DNA from: Paenibacillus sp. 19GGS1-52
GTDB taxonomy: Bacteria > Bacillota > Bacilli > Paenibacillales > Paenibacillaceae
DNA length: 64,000 nt
Reading direction: 5' to 3'
Assembly (NCBI RefSeq): GCF_022369515.1
Contig: NZ_CP059724.1
Span: 2,728,001 to 2,792,000 of the forward strand
Shown: piece by piece, positions 37,020-45,071 of the stretch
How the letters are laid out: every line of letters begins with the position of its first letter
Position numbering within the stretch: the first letter of the stretch is position 1
Program-made: the position numbers and the translations under genes
Notes under the pieces: generated by a model
What the model saw: the letters and a program-made list of their open reading frames with translations, nothing else
Databases searched by the model: none
What the model was told of the DNA's origin: nothing

Positions 37020-37919
37020 TTATCTTTTTACTTTCTTCGTCCATATGGTAGAGGTACTAAATGGATGCAATCCAATACTGTAATAGAACTGTTGTGAAGA
37101 GCCTACTAAAGCAGTCTTTGCCCCAAGCTCTCCAGTACGTCTGATTCCCTCTAAAACTGCCGCCTTCCCTAATCCCATCTTTCGATAATCAGGATCTGTT
37201 GCTACTGGTTCTATCACTGCAAAACCAGCTTCTAGGTCATACCACATTCCACAGTAGGAAACAAAATTCCCATCAGGTGAAACAACAGCCACCTTTAGAC
37301 TTAAGTCTACATTAGGACGCAGCATTTCTTCATTTGATGCTTGCTCGTCTTCTTTTGAAAATGTGAACTCTCCTTCACCATTCAATTCATGGTTAAATCC
37401 TTTCCACAATACACGTCTATATTGGTAAAGGTCATAAGTATCCTTCATGGTAGTAATATAAAATCCTTCTGGCAAATTATATTCAGTTGATGTTCTGTCC
37501 ATATAAAAAATTGCATCATTTTCTTTCTGATCTGTTGCAGTAAACCCTGAATGTGCAGCAATGTCTTGAAACTTTAAATCCGAGTCTGAAATTACTATGC
37601 AAAACTTTTCATCTTTATTCAGATTATCCTTTGCATATAGCAACATCTCTTTTTTTAAGAAAGCGTATTCTGGAAAAGCTAAACAATAGGAGTCTCCGAG
37701 CTGGCAGTCAAAAGTAGCTACCCCCACAATTTGTTCAGCATCCTCCCATATACCAATTCTCCCCACAGTAGACTTGTCTAAGTGTCCGTGCGTTGTCATC
37801 CAATCCCATCTTGCATATGTGAATTCAGAATATCCCAGCTTTACAAGGAATGACCTGACTTTATGATAGTCTTCTGTAATACCCGCTTGATTTGTATAGT
37901 TTCTAAACTGTATTGTCAT
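37020..37919 (-). CDS. GNAT-family acetyltransferase, long form
   Basis: A 299-residue protein with a C-terminal GNAT motif A, PVATDPDYRKMGLGKAAVLE, at about residues 237-256, followed by ALVGSSQQFYYSIGLHPF. The N-terminal 150 residues look like a second, degenerate GNAT fold, as in tandem acetyltransferases. The substrate is unknown. The start ATG follows AAGGGGAAG. Confidence 0.82.
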   Translation of the reverse strand: MTIQFRNYTNQAGITEDYHKVRSFLVKLGYSEFTYARWDWMTTHGHLDKSTVGRIGIWEDAEQIVGVATFDCQLGDSYCLAFPEYAFLKKEMLLYAKDNLNKDEKFCIVISDSDLKFQDIAAHSGFTATDQKENDAIFYMDRTSTEYNLPEGFYITTMKDTYDLYQYRRVLWKGFNHELNGEGEFTFSKEDEQASNEEMLRPNVDLSLKVAVVSPDGNFVSYCGMWYDLEAGFAVIEPVATDPDYRKMGLGKAAVLEGIRRTGELGAKTALVGSSQQFYYSIGLHPFSTSTIWTKKVKR

Positions 37920-38263
37920 AATTTACTTCCCCTTTTTTATTCTATTATATGTTCAGATAAATACGGTTTATATCCCTACTTTGAATATAATTATTCTATA
38001 CCGATTGTTCCTGAAGAGGAACGAATCAAGGTGCTGGGAACGCATTAGAAGTTGAAGACATTGTGCCAAAACGCGGCTGTAGAATGCAGTTCAGAGTAGG
38101 TCAAAGCAAGAAACGGTTTTTTATCTGGGGAAATTTAGTTCATTTGGAAGGGGAGTAGAGAACTTTGTCGAATAAAAAAGAGATTGGGGTACTGGAGTTT
38201 TTGGAATAATTTCTGATGATCTTAGCGAGAAATTGATGACCATGAATTTCCGGTCCCTTACTA

Positions 38264-38386
38264 AATCTTCCCTGGTTCTCTTGGTCGGAAGAGGCTTTTG
38301 AAATCGCAAAGCGCGACAACCAATCGATCTTCCTTTCTATTGGGTATAGCTAGTTAGCTACTGGATACATGTTGAATGGAGAAGCT
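38264..38386 (+). pseudogene. Degenerate YyaL thioredoxin-domain remnant
   Basis: The frame NLPWFSWSEEAFEIAKRDNQ followed by SIFLSIGYS matches the intact YyaL segment around residues 26-55 ([20 protein letters not shown], then PIFLSVGYS). A stop follows, then YWIHVEWRS in another frame, recalling [11 protein letters not shown]. It is more diverged than the copies at 41.5 and 44.6 kb and runs past their common breakpoint. The surrounding 37920-38450 region has no other recognisable gene. Confidence 0.6.
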
Positions 38387-38466
38387 ACAAAAATATATGA
38401 AATAACAACACGTTCAACAAACGTGAAACAATAGCCGAATAGTTCCTTTTTAAGGTGGGTGTAAAA

Positions 38467-39009
38467 TTGCAGTATTTTTTAGGTATTGTTCCTCCAAATG
38501 AGTACAAGGAACAAATAATCAGATTTCAAAATCGTTGGTCTAGTAATCGCATTTTGGATGTGGTAGAACCTCATGTTACCGTTAAAGCCCAAGGAGGACT
38601 TAACCAGGACATGGTTTGGATGGATAAAATCAAAGAGGTATGTTCTTCATTTTCGCCTTTCCAGCTATCGCTTTCTGAAACGGCGTCGTTCGGCAACTCT
38701 GTTGTATACATAAGCGTTCAATCGAATATGATTTTTGAGCTACATAGGCGTCTGGTTGAGGCAGTGATGCCATCACAGGAACTTATTGAACGATATTTTG
38801 AATTGGACAATTACGCACCTCATTTGACACTGGGACAAACCTATTGGGGTATGAATGAAACAGAACTGGAAGCTATGAAATTTGATTCAAGCAAGGCGTT
38901 ATCCCCATTTCCAACTTTTACTGTGACGCGCGTTCGGGTATATAAAGAAGTTGAACCTGACAAGTACGTACCTTATGAAGATATTCGATTGGACGAGTAC
39001 GAGAGTTGA
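38467..39009 (+). CDS. 2H phosphoesterase superfamily protein (LigT/2'-5' RNA ligase-like)
   Basis: A 180-residue protein with the two HxTx motifs of 2H phosphoesterases: PHVTVKAQGG near residue 38 and PHLTLGQTYWG near residue 121. These enzymes hydrolyse cyclic phosphodiesters or ligate RNA ends. TTG 38467 is chosen because AAGGTGGG lies seven bases upstream; GTG 38455 overlaps that site. This is one of the few intact genes left of the IS element. Confidence 0.83.
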   Translation: MQYFLGIVPPNEYKEQIIRFQNRWSSNRILDVVEPHVTVKAQGGLNQDMVWMDKIKEVCSSFSPFQLSLSETASFGNSVVYISVQSNMIFELHRRLVEAVMPSQELIERYFELDNYAPHLTLGQTYWGMNETELEAMKFDSSKALSPFPTFTVTRVRVYKEVEPDKYVPYEDIRLDEYES

Positions 39010-39060
39010 TTGGTAATGTAGTGAAATATGTAAATAATATCTTTGAATAGGGGATTTTAC

Positions 39061-39657
39061 ATGGAAGAAGAGAATGAATTGTACGTTTATCATATTGTTA
39101 CTAGAAAAATAATGTATCCTAGACAGGTGATTTATTTTGATAAAGACAAGAAAAACCAATTATATAACTTCTTTTTTGAAAAGGAACAATTCAATTCTAA
39201 AGGTGAAGACTTTATTCAAATTTTAAACGGTCATTATACAAATGAAGGCTTGAAGATGGATAAAGAAAATGCCGAAGTAGCCATTAAGTATGTAGGACAA
39301 ACAATCAGAGCCATAAGAGAAGTGATAGTTGAAATGGTAAGACTACAGGAATATCCTGAGTATCCATCGAGATTGTCTTGCTTATATGCTGCAAAGAGCT
39401 ACAAAGACGCTTTGAAGTGGAAGGAATTATTTGATTCTTATAATCGGAAAGTTTTGCAAATTGTTAAACTAAGGGTTAATGGAAATATCTTTGAAGGTGA
39501 TGGAGACTTATTACCGAAGGAAGATGCGGTTCCCTTCTCCCAAAAAATTGAACAAGCCAGGGAATACTGGAAAGGTAACGTGAACAACGAGCTTCCTGAG
39601 CTTTTAATTAACGGGGAAATTGAAGTGGTCGAGATTATTGAGGATTTTTCTGCTTAA
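39061..39657 (+). CDS. DUF2441-like protein
   Basis: A 198-residue protein opening [20 protein letters not shown], the pattern of DUF2441 (a histidine then a GQ/RQ turn), with later [20 protein letters not shown] and a C-terminal helical part. The function is not established; such proteins are found in accessory regions and have been compared with ADP-ribosyltransferase folds, which I cannot verify here. ATG 39061 follows AGGGGA. The gene is AT-rich like the rest of the accessory region. Confidence 0.55.
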   Translation: MEEENELYVYHIVTRKIMYPRQVIYFDKDKKNQLYNFFFEKEQFNSKGEDFIQILNGHYTNEGLKMDKENAEVAIKYVGQTIRAIREVIVEMVRLQEYPEYPSRLSCLYAAKSYKDALKWKELFDSYNRKVLQIVKLRVNGNIFEGDGDLLPKEDAVPFSQKIEQAREYWKGNVNNELPELLINGEIEVVEIIEDFSA

Positions 39658-39897
39658 ATTAGGTTTTAAAAGAATGATTGATTTAACGGAGACTGAGAAC
39701 TCAATAATATACACCGCGATGGCTACTGTAGGACTTTATTTCTCGAAACCCTTGATTACTAAAAGAAGCTATCCGTTAAAACCCTCATATTTTATTTGAT
39801 GCTTGAACAATTCAGTTCTTTCTTGGGAATTTATTGTATTTATTGGAATGACTGATTCAAAGAAATCCATTACAATTAAGAATTACCTAATTATTTA

Positions 39898-41401
39898 CTC
39901 AACTTTCGCACCTGGAATATTGTCTTAAACCCATGAGGGCGTAAGAAGAATTCAATACTTTTATTGCTATTGACAAAAAACACCTTACTTGTTTGGTATC
40001 ATGGAAGTGTCGAATCAACCATGCCAACAAGAAAGGTGCGTAACCCTATGTTACAACAACATTCCCTGTCTGAACAGTCTCGCTTTTCCAAACTTTTTGT
40101 CACTCTCCATATCGGGAAAACCTTACGACACGCAGGTATTTCCAAATCCTTTGGTCTTTCGAGTCTCGCGGTTTTTCAAATCGTTTTCTCTTTAGTCTTC
40201 GAAGGTAAGAACTGGTTTCGACTCCTAGAGAGTGACCGTGGAGCAGATCTTCCAGGCAAAGATGTTATCTATCGGTTTTTAAATCAAGCTTCTTTTGCTT
40301 GGCGGCGCTTCTTGCAGACCTTAAGTCTTCGCATTGTGCTCTATTTCGAATCGCTTATTTCATCTTCGCGTGTACGAGTATTCATCGTTGACGATTCCGT
40401 GTTGAGCCGAAACCGTAGTAAAAAAGCAGAGTTACTGGCACGAGTATTTGACCATTCCACGGGCAAATTCATTAAAGGCTACACCCTGTTAACGTTAGGC
40501 TGGTCGGACGGGTTTAGCTTCGCTCCGCTTGACTTTGTCATGCTTTCTTCGGCCAAGCTGGCCAATCGTATTTGCGAAATGGCTTCGAATCTCTCGAAAC
40601 GCAGCGCCGGGTACAAACGTCGAATGGAGGCTTTTTCTCGGAAGCCGGATGCCGTTGTCGCCTTGCTGGAACGGGCTTTGAAAGCGGGATTCACTGCCGA
40701 CTATGTGCTTATGGATAGCTGGTTTACCCAAGTTCCACTCCTTCGTCAGCTCACCGGCAAAGGCCTTGGTGTGATTGGCATGGTCAAGGAAATGAAACAA
40801 CACTATCTGGTTCAAGGAACACGAATGACGCTGCGTGAAGTCTTTCAAAGCCTTCCCAAATCGAATGCCAAAGACATTAAAGGCTCTGTCATCGTACAGA
40901 CGACCTGCGGTCTACCCGTGAAACTTGTTTTTGTGCGCAACCGAAATAAAAAACGAGAATGGCTCGCGATTTTAAGTACAGATGTGACGCTAGATGCAGC
41001 TGAAATCGTACGAATCTACGGCATGCGCTGGAGTATAGAGACCTTTTTCAAAGTCACCAAAAGTTATTTGAAACTGGGAACCGAGTTTCAAGGTCGTTCC
41101 TTCGATCAACTGATTAGCCATACAACGATTGTATTCAGCCGTTATTTAGCGATGGAGTACGAACGGCGTCAATCGAGTGATGACCGAACACTTGGAGGTC
41201 TCTTTTTTCTCTTCGCGGATGAAGTCCGCGATCTGGATTATCAGACCGCCCTCCAGCAACTCATGAATTTATTTCTTGAAATGTCCCAAGCCAATACTAA
41301 GAAGAACAAAACGTCCGTTTTTTGTCAACTAGAGGAATGGATCTCTAGTTTACCCAGCTATATCAAGGGTTTGTTTAGAGATTTGAGCTGCGAAAGTTGA
41401 G
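39898..41401 (+). mobile_element. IS4-family insertion sequence, complete and recent
   Basis: The element is bounded by perfect 13-bp terminal inverted repeats, CTCAACTTTCGCA at 39898-39910 and TGCGAAAGTTGAG at 41389-41401. It is flanked by a 7-bp direct repeat, TTATTTA, at 39891-39897 and 41402-41408. It is about 1504 bases long and carries one intact transposase gene. Intact target duplications and matching ends indicate a recent insertion. It lies just upstream of the first yyaL repeat, in apparently noncoding DNA. Confidence 0.88.
40048..41400 (+). CDS. IS4-family DDE transposase
   Basis: A 450-residue transposase. The DDE residues are visible: the first aspartate in FIVDDSVLSR, the second in YVLMDSWFTQ, and the glutamate in the YREK-type signature YGMRWSIETFFKVTK. 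Start ATG 40048 has GAAAGGTG nine bases upstream; a TTGACA at 39970 upstream makes earlier starts unlikely. The stop codon lies inside the right inverted repeat. Confidence 0.9.
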   Translation: MLQQHSLSEQSRFSKLFVTLHIGKTLRHAGISKSFGLSSLAVFQIVFSLVFEGKNWFRLLESDRGADLPGKDVIYRFLNQASFAWRRFLQTLSLRIVLYFESLISSSRVRVFIVDDSVLSRNRSKKAELLARVFDHSTGKFIKGYTLLTLGWSDGFSFAPLDFVMLSSAKLANRICEMASNLSKRSAGYKRRMEAFSRKPDAVVALLERALKAGFTADYVLMDSWFTQVPLLRQLTGKGLGVIGMVKEMKQHYLVQGTRMTLREVFQSLPKSNAKDIKGSVIVQTTCGLPVKLVFVRNRNKKREWLAILSTDVTLDAAEIVRIYGMRWSIETFFKVTKSYLKLGTEFQGRSFDQLISHTTIVFSRYLAMEYERRQSSDDRTLGGLFFLFADEVRDLDYQTALQQLMNLFLEMSQANTKKNKTSVFCQLEEWISSLPSYIKGLFRDLSCES

Positions 41402-41448
41402 TTATTTATAAGTTCCTTCGAGAAAAATAGTAGAGGACATTATAAGTT

Positions 41449-41720
41449 AAAAAGGCACTAACCCCCGTTAGTGTCTTTTCACTCTCGAGCGGGTAATACT
41501 AACAATGACCCATTCCGCACAAGGAGGTTACATAAATGGAATTCAAAGAAGGCCAACAGCCTAATCGATTAATAAATGAAAAGTCCCCATATCTATTACA
41601 ACACGCACACAACCCCATGGATTGGTATTCTTGGGGAGACGAGGCTTTTGCAAAAGTCAAGTCCGAAAACAAGCCGATCTTCCTAAGTATCGGCTATTCG
41701 ACCTGCCATTGATGGCATGT
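41449..41720 (+). repeat. yyaL leader plus 5' gene segment, copy 1
   Basis: This unit holds a terminator-like hairpin (GGCACTAAC/GTTAGTGTC, 41453-41475), the leader motif GTAATACTAACAATGACCC, an AAGGAGGT site and the first 60-odd codons of yyaL. Units 44479-44746 and 46974-47240 are homologous. Copies 1 and 2 end at the same position, after the bases CAYGT that encode the end of CHWCHV. Confidence 0.8.
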
Positions 41721-41736
41721 CGGTGAATTCCACTAA
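41536..41736 (+). pseudogene. Truncated yyaL copy 1
   Basis: ATG 41536 begins [20 protein letters not shown] and continues to [10 protein letters not shown], nearly identical to residues 1-58 of the intact YyaL at 47056. The tryptophan codon of CHWCHV is TGA, so it stops at codon 59. The original fusion would end GEFH and TAA at 41736. The rest of the protein is missing. Confidence 0.8.
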
Positions 41737-41835
41737 TTTAACCTCAACGTTTTCGTCCCACCCCTGAGTCAGTTCCTGTTTTATTCTCCTTAGCTCTGTT
41801 CCTACTAATTCCTTGCTGTACTTGAATTCATACAT
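41721..41835 (-). pseudogene. 5' fragment of an unidentified gene, antiparallel to the truncated yyaL (copy 1)
   Basis: On the minus strand from ATG 41835 the sequence reads MYEFKYSKELVGTELRRIKQ then GWDENVEVKLVEFTD, an uninterrupted charged coding-like stretch that runs straight into the reverse complement of the yyaL fragment. The same sequence, with mutations, stands at 44747-44860. The gene identity is unknown. It shows that yyaL and this gene were joined tail to tail by a rearrangement. Confidence 0.5.
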
Positions 41836-42002
41836 TTTGAAAATCAATTTACCTGATCAAATCAAATGTCATAAGTCTCTTATACGAGTTATGCAATGTT
41901 TCATACATGTTTTACTAAAAATTGAAATACGAATTCAGCAAGTCAACTCGATAGACTGAGAAAATTTTTAGTGATGCATATCATTTTAAAATGTATGAAT
42001 TC
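41824..42002. repeat. Candidate invertible segment bounded by a perfect 15-bp inverted repeat
   Basis: GAATTCATACATTTT (41824-41838) and AAAATGTATGAATTC (41988-42002) are exact reverse complements flanking 149 bases. Inside, 41923-41983 is the reverse complement of 44871-44933 in the second cassette, where that segment stands directly next to the matching left arm. Inversion between the arms converts one arrangement to the other at this end. No recombinase gene is in the window near it. Confidence 0.65.
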
Positions 42003-42106
42003 GCATGCCTTAGAAGGCTGTTTAGGAGGTCAGATATTGTTAGCTAATTAAAGGTGGGGGGTGGTTTACATCAAAATGAAGTTGTTTGAATAACGAAAGG
42101 GGGATA

Positions 42107-42186
42107 GCACTTCCACAGCTCGACTATGAGTGAAACTGGAGCGATACGACATAATGTAAATTCCAACATAGGGTACAATAATGAAG
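42107..42186 (+). promoter_or_regulatory. Cassette promoter module, copy 1
   Basis: About 80 bases, from GCACTTCCACAGC through ATTCCAACATAGGGTACAAT, are homologous to 44963-45040, which precedes the first gene of the second cassette. The core also matches the promoter at 28380-28402. The putative -10 is TACAAT at 42174-42179. Confidence 0.55.
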
Positions 42187-42265
42187 GTGAGATTTAAGTT
42201 AAATCCGCAACTGATAATAAAACGATGAGAGATATGTTCCTTATTGGAGTAAAGGGGGCTTTAAT

Positions 42266-42871
42266 ATGCTTCGAAACATGATAGATGCCATAGATAATGG
42301 AGTATTTGAAAATGATGTTTATTTAAGCTTAGTAAGCTTTGTAGTTAATGGAAATAGTATAATACTCACTCTTGAACTTACATATCAGGATGATGAGAAC
42401 GTACTTCAAAAATGGGAAGTTCAGTGCAATGATTTTGGTGAACACAAACTTGAACTATTTTACTTTTCTGATTTTAAGGTTTTAGAGGAACATGTATATT
42501 TGTGGGACTACAATAATGATTATTTTGAACTTTATTTCAATGGACACGTAAAAGACAGCAAGAAGATAATTGGAGAACTTTACATTGCCCATAGAGATAT
42601 TACAAATAACCTAATTCCTTTTGGAACATATATAAATGGGAAAATAGAATGGTTACTAGGATTTGATATAGGTTTGTTCGCTAAAGCCCCAATGAATCTT
42701 ATTAGGGAATATTTTAACGTGCTAGAGGATAACGGTTTGAATGGCACGTTGCTTCCAACCAAAAGTGATAAGCAATGGAACGGTAAGCAAACAGATTACA
42801 AGGTCTTAATTTTTGGTGATTCGTATGTGATTGCCAAAGAATTTATTGCAATTCAACTTGATAATAGTTAA
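42266..42871 (+). CDS. Hypothetical cassette protein
   Basis: A 201-residue acidic, AT-rich-encoded protein rich in aromatic residues (HVYLWDYNNDYFELYFNGHV) with no membrane segments. Size and composition resemble immunity-type proteins of polymorphic toxin systems, but I recognise no family. It starts at ATG 42266 after AAGGGGGC and is the first gene of the first yyaL-flanked cassette. The frame is intact, unlike most of its neighbours. Confidence 0.6.
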   Translation: MLRNMIDAIDNGVFENDVYLSLVSFVVNGNSIILTLELTYQDDENVLQKWEVQCNDFGEHKLELFYFSDFKVLEEHVYLWDYNNDYFELYFNGHVKDSKKIIGELYIAHRDITNNLIPFGTYINGKIEWLLGFDIGLFAKAPMNLIREYFNVLEDNGLNGTLLPTKSDKQWNGKQTDYKVLIFGDSYVIAKEFIAIQLDNS

Positions 42872-42903
42872 AAGTACGAAATTTATTTAGATAGGGGTTC
42901 ATC

Positions 42904-43260
42904 ATGAACAATGAAGAGTTTGTTCAAGTTGTCAAACTATAGGTTAGGGATTCTGCTATATAAACCATGATTAAACCAGCAGGGAGAAGACCAAGACAAA
43001 AGCATGTAGAACTATCTAACTGGTTCAATCAGCTTTCAGAGGAAAATCAATTGATGGTTCGAAGGGTATTAACAGAAGCTGTAGATAGTGCTTTATTTGG
43101 TTTGTTTGCTGTAATTGATGGAGTTCGAACAATAGAGGATTCATCTGATAAAAGAGAAGTTGAATTGTATTATGTCAGAGGACAAGTAAAGAAATTGATA
43201 AATAAACCTGATGATGAAGACCTTCATGATTGTTTTAATTTCTTAACTCAATCGGAATGA
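42904..43260 (+). pseudogene. Hypothetical gene with two early in-frame stops
   Basis: ATG 42904, with an AGGGG site, reads MNNEEFVQVVKL, then TAG, then VRDSAI, then TAA, then TMIKPAGRRPRQKHVELSNW and on to 43260 in the same frame. Without the two stops it would encode about 118 residues. An internal ATG at 42967 could still give a 97-residue product. I do not recognise the family. Confidence 0.6.
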
Positions 43261-43326
43261 AAGAGCAATTAAACTGATAGGAGCGTCGGAAATGAGTAAT
43301 AGAAAATGGATTTTCTCTGAGATACG

Positions 43327-43506
43327 ATGGCGTTCACATTGAAACGAATCTTAGATAATAAGTCAACAATTAAGTATACTTCACATGATGCAGAAGATGG
43401 CATGTGGCAATTCCTTGATGGAATTGAAATAGAGATTGATGATTCTGTTATCGTTAGTCTACAAGAAATTCTTGAATACGACCCATCCCTAGCAAAGATC
43501 AGTTGA
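43327..43506 (+). pseudogene. Truncated hypothetical gene
   Basis: ATG 43327 opens a 59-residue frame reading MAFTLKRILDNKSTIKYTSH then DGMWQFLDGIEIEIDDSVIV and ending DPSLAKIS. A better-placed start at 43291 (MSNRKWIF) is in another frame and stops after 16 codons. The segment WQF...DDSVIVSL resembles a family in which a displayed-value-like strand is followed by VSLxEI, but the identity is uncertain. It is probably the core of a broken gene. Confidence 0.4.
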
Positions 43507-43507
43507 C

Positions 43508-43708
43508 CTAGGACATTGTACCATTTGTGGGAAGTATCATGACGAATTACCTTTAAGTTACGGCGGTGATGCACCTTATTAATGGTATCAGATACCTCCT
43601 GATGAGCGAGAGGGTAGATGTGAGATAAATTCGGATTTGTGCGTGATTGACGAAGAGGGTTTTTTTATAAGACGGATTGTCAAGCTAAGTGTGACACCTC
43701 GTCCATGA
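43508..43708 (+). pseudogene. DUF2199-like gene remnant
   Basis: The frame reads CTICGKYHDELPLSYGGDAP, then a TAA at 43580, then WYQIPPDEREGRCEINSDLC and VIDEEGFFIRR. This matches the pattern of DUF2199: a CxxC-H site, ELPLSFG-like turn, then RCELNSDLC. There is no start codon, one internal stop, and the C terminus is lost in the pseudo-tRNA region. Confidence 0.6.
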
Positions 43709-43773
43709 AGCTCAGCTGGGAGAACGCTTGCATCGCATGCATGAGGTCGTCGGTTCGATCCCGATTTAAAATT
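43701..43773 (+). pseudogene. Decayed tRNA-Ala-like sequence
   Basis: The D arm AGCTCAGCTGGGAGAACG, the anticodon arm CTTGCATCGCATGCATG (loop ATCGCAT, anticodon CGC) and the T arm GTCGGTTCGATCCCGAT follow each other at tRNA spacing. The segments at the acceptor positions (GTCCATG and TTAAAAT) do not pair and there is no CCA. It is therefore a tRNA remnant, possibly a relic attachment site. Confidence 0.6.
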
Positions 43774-44130
43774 GTTTGAGTGTACGATGTATAAGAAACT
43801 TGAAATCTGTGCAAGATATATTTGACGGTGTGAAGAGAGGTGTGGTTCCGTTGGACCATTTGGTGCTAGGGCTACAAGAGGAATTTAACTAATCACTAAG
43901 TCAACTGAAAGCGAGGGGTTGTGTCGCAGAGCATCTCTGAACACACACGCCTAGTAGCATTCCTTTAAAACGGAAAGTGAACAAGCGGTGCCCAAGTATT
44001 TCTAATGATGTGAAGTGTGACTTTTAAAGATACTCGAACGATCAAACACCGTCGAAGGGGAGCCTGTAAAAGGGCTCCTTTTTCTATTGCTTAAACGCAA
44101 CAGTCCATTCCGAAAATGTTATGGTTATAA
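43774..44130 (+). other. Remnant region with a terminator
   Basis: A short open tail reads VQDIFDGVKRGVVPLDHLVL and ends in LQEEFN at 43892. Otherwise I see no gene. A terminator stands at 44056-44084: GGAGCC pairs with GGCTCC and is followed by TTTTT. Confidence 0.45.
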
Positions 44131-44435
44131 TGGACTAGATGCTACGAAGGGACAGTTCCAAAAGTAGCGAGCGCTTTAATTTCTGTAACGGAACCTGATC
44201 GAGGTAGAGCAGAACTATCTCTTAATGCTGGAATTACAGCTAACGAATTAACCTCACAGAAAGATTATTTATTTGCATTAACACCATTTCATTCTGATGA
44301 GCAGAAAACGATGAAATAATAAGAGAAATATGTGTTAGCGCTTCTTTGAGATTTGAGAGAGGTGATAAGAAGTTTTTGAATGCTGACATATTACCTCATA
44401 TATTAAGTCTATTCAAAGAGCCAGGGTTGTCATAG
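44131..44435 (+). pseudogene. Hypothetical gene remnant with a frameshift
   Basis: One frame encodes VPKVASALISVTEPDRGRAE and continues to TPFHSDEQKT before a stop at 44319. The next frame continues directly as DEIIREICVSASLRFERGDK and ends at KEPGLS, 44435. The join is a single-base shift. There is no start codon. The family is unknown; the end looks helical. Confidence 0.45.
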
Positions 44436-44478
44436 GTCCTGGTTAAGTTTCGGTAGCTGAATCAAGCAATACTTTAAC

Positions 44479-44746
44479 AAAAAGACACTAACGAGGGTTA
44501 GTGTCTTTTTGTTCACCAATGGGTAGTAATAAAAATGGCAACATACGTGCTCAAGGAGGTTACATAAATGGAGATAATAGAAGGCCAACAGCCTAATCGA
44601 TTGATAAACGAAAAGTCCCCATATTTATTGCAACACGCACATAACCCCGTGGACTGGTATCCATGGGGAGAAGAGGCATTTGCCAAAGCGCAAAATAAGC
44701 CGATCTTCCTGTCAGTCGGTTATTCAACCTGTCACTGGTGTCACGT
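44479..44746 (+). repeat. yyaL leader plus 5' gene segment, copy 2
   Basis: It has the same plan as 41449-41720: hairpin GACACTAAC/GTTAGTGTC (44483-44505), a diverged leader motif (GGGTAGTAATAAAAATGG), an intact CAAGGAGGTTACATAA signal and the first yyaL codons. It ends at the same base as copy 1. Confidence 0.8.
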
Positions 44747-44762
44747 CGGTGAATTCCACTAG
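44568..44762 (+). pseudogene. Truncated yyaL copy 2
   Basis: ATG 44568 encodes [20 protein letters not shown] and on to [16 protein letters not shown], lacking two residues (AE) relative to the intact protein. It then runs into GEFH and a TAG at 44762, the same tail as in copy 1. The 64-residue product keeps the strong AAGGAGGT signal, so it could still be translated. It contains the complete CHWCH motif but not the thioredoxin fold. Confidence 0.8.
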
Positions 44763-44860
44763 TTTAATCTCAACGGTTTAGTCTCCCCCCCTAGTCGCTT
44801 CCTGATTTATTCTCCTTATCTCTGTTTCCACTAATCCCTTGCTGTACATGAATTCATACA
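44747..44860 (-). pseudogene. Antiparallel gene fragment (copy 2)
   Basis: It is homologous to 41721-41835. On the minus strand it reads LYEFMYSKGLVETEIRRINQ with the start codon changed to CTG and a frameshift near 44780. It abuts the yyaL fragment at the same base as in copy 1. Confidence 0.5.
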
Positions 44861-44870
44861 GTCTTAATCA

Positions 44871-44933
44871 TGATATGCATCACTATAAATTATCTCTCAG
44901 TCTATCGAGTTTACTTGCTGAATTCGTATTTCA
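44871..44933. repeat. Inverted counterpart of 41923-41983
   Basis: From TGATATGCATCAC to CGTATTTCA this segment is the reverse complement, at roughly 90 percent by eye, of 41923-41983. It lies ten bases from the GAATTCATACA arm at 44850-44860, whereas in the first cassette it sits at the far arm. Confidence 0.65.
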
Positions 44934-44962
44934 TTTTGTTGGTATTTTCGTAAATGTTATAA

Positions 44963-45040
44963 GCACTTCTACAGCCCGAATAAGGATGAATTGTATTGCG
45001 ACACAATTAAATATAATTCCAACATATGGTACAATTGAAT
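44963..45040 (+). promoter_or_regulatory. Cassette promoter module, copy 2
   Basis: GCACTTCTACAGCCCGAATA through ATTCCAACATATGGTACAAT matches 42107-42186. The putative -10 is TACAAT at 45030-45035, 37 bases before the next start. Confidence 0.55.
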
Positions 45041-45071
45041 CCTTAAACAAACTGGTAAGAAGGCGATATTA

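Noticed and set aside
38899-39159. An 86-residue minus-strand ORF.
   Set aside because: It lies opposite the ends of the 2H phosphoesterase and DUF2441-like genes and shows no independent signal.
39898-41401. The IS element as the agent that created the yyaL repeats.
   Set aside because: Its ends and target duplication lie outside the repeats and it is present once, so it cannot account for the common breakpoints.
43701-43773. A functional tRNA-Ala gene.
   Set aside because: The acceptor stem does not pair and there is no CCA end.
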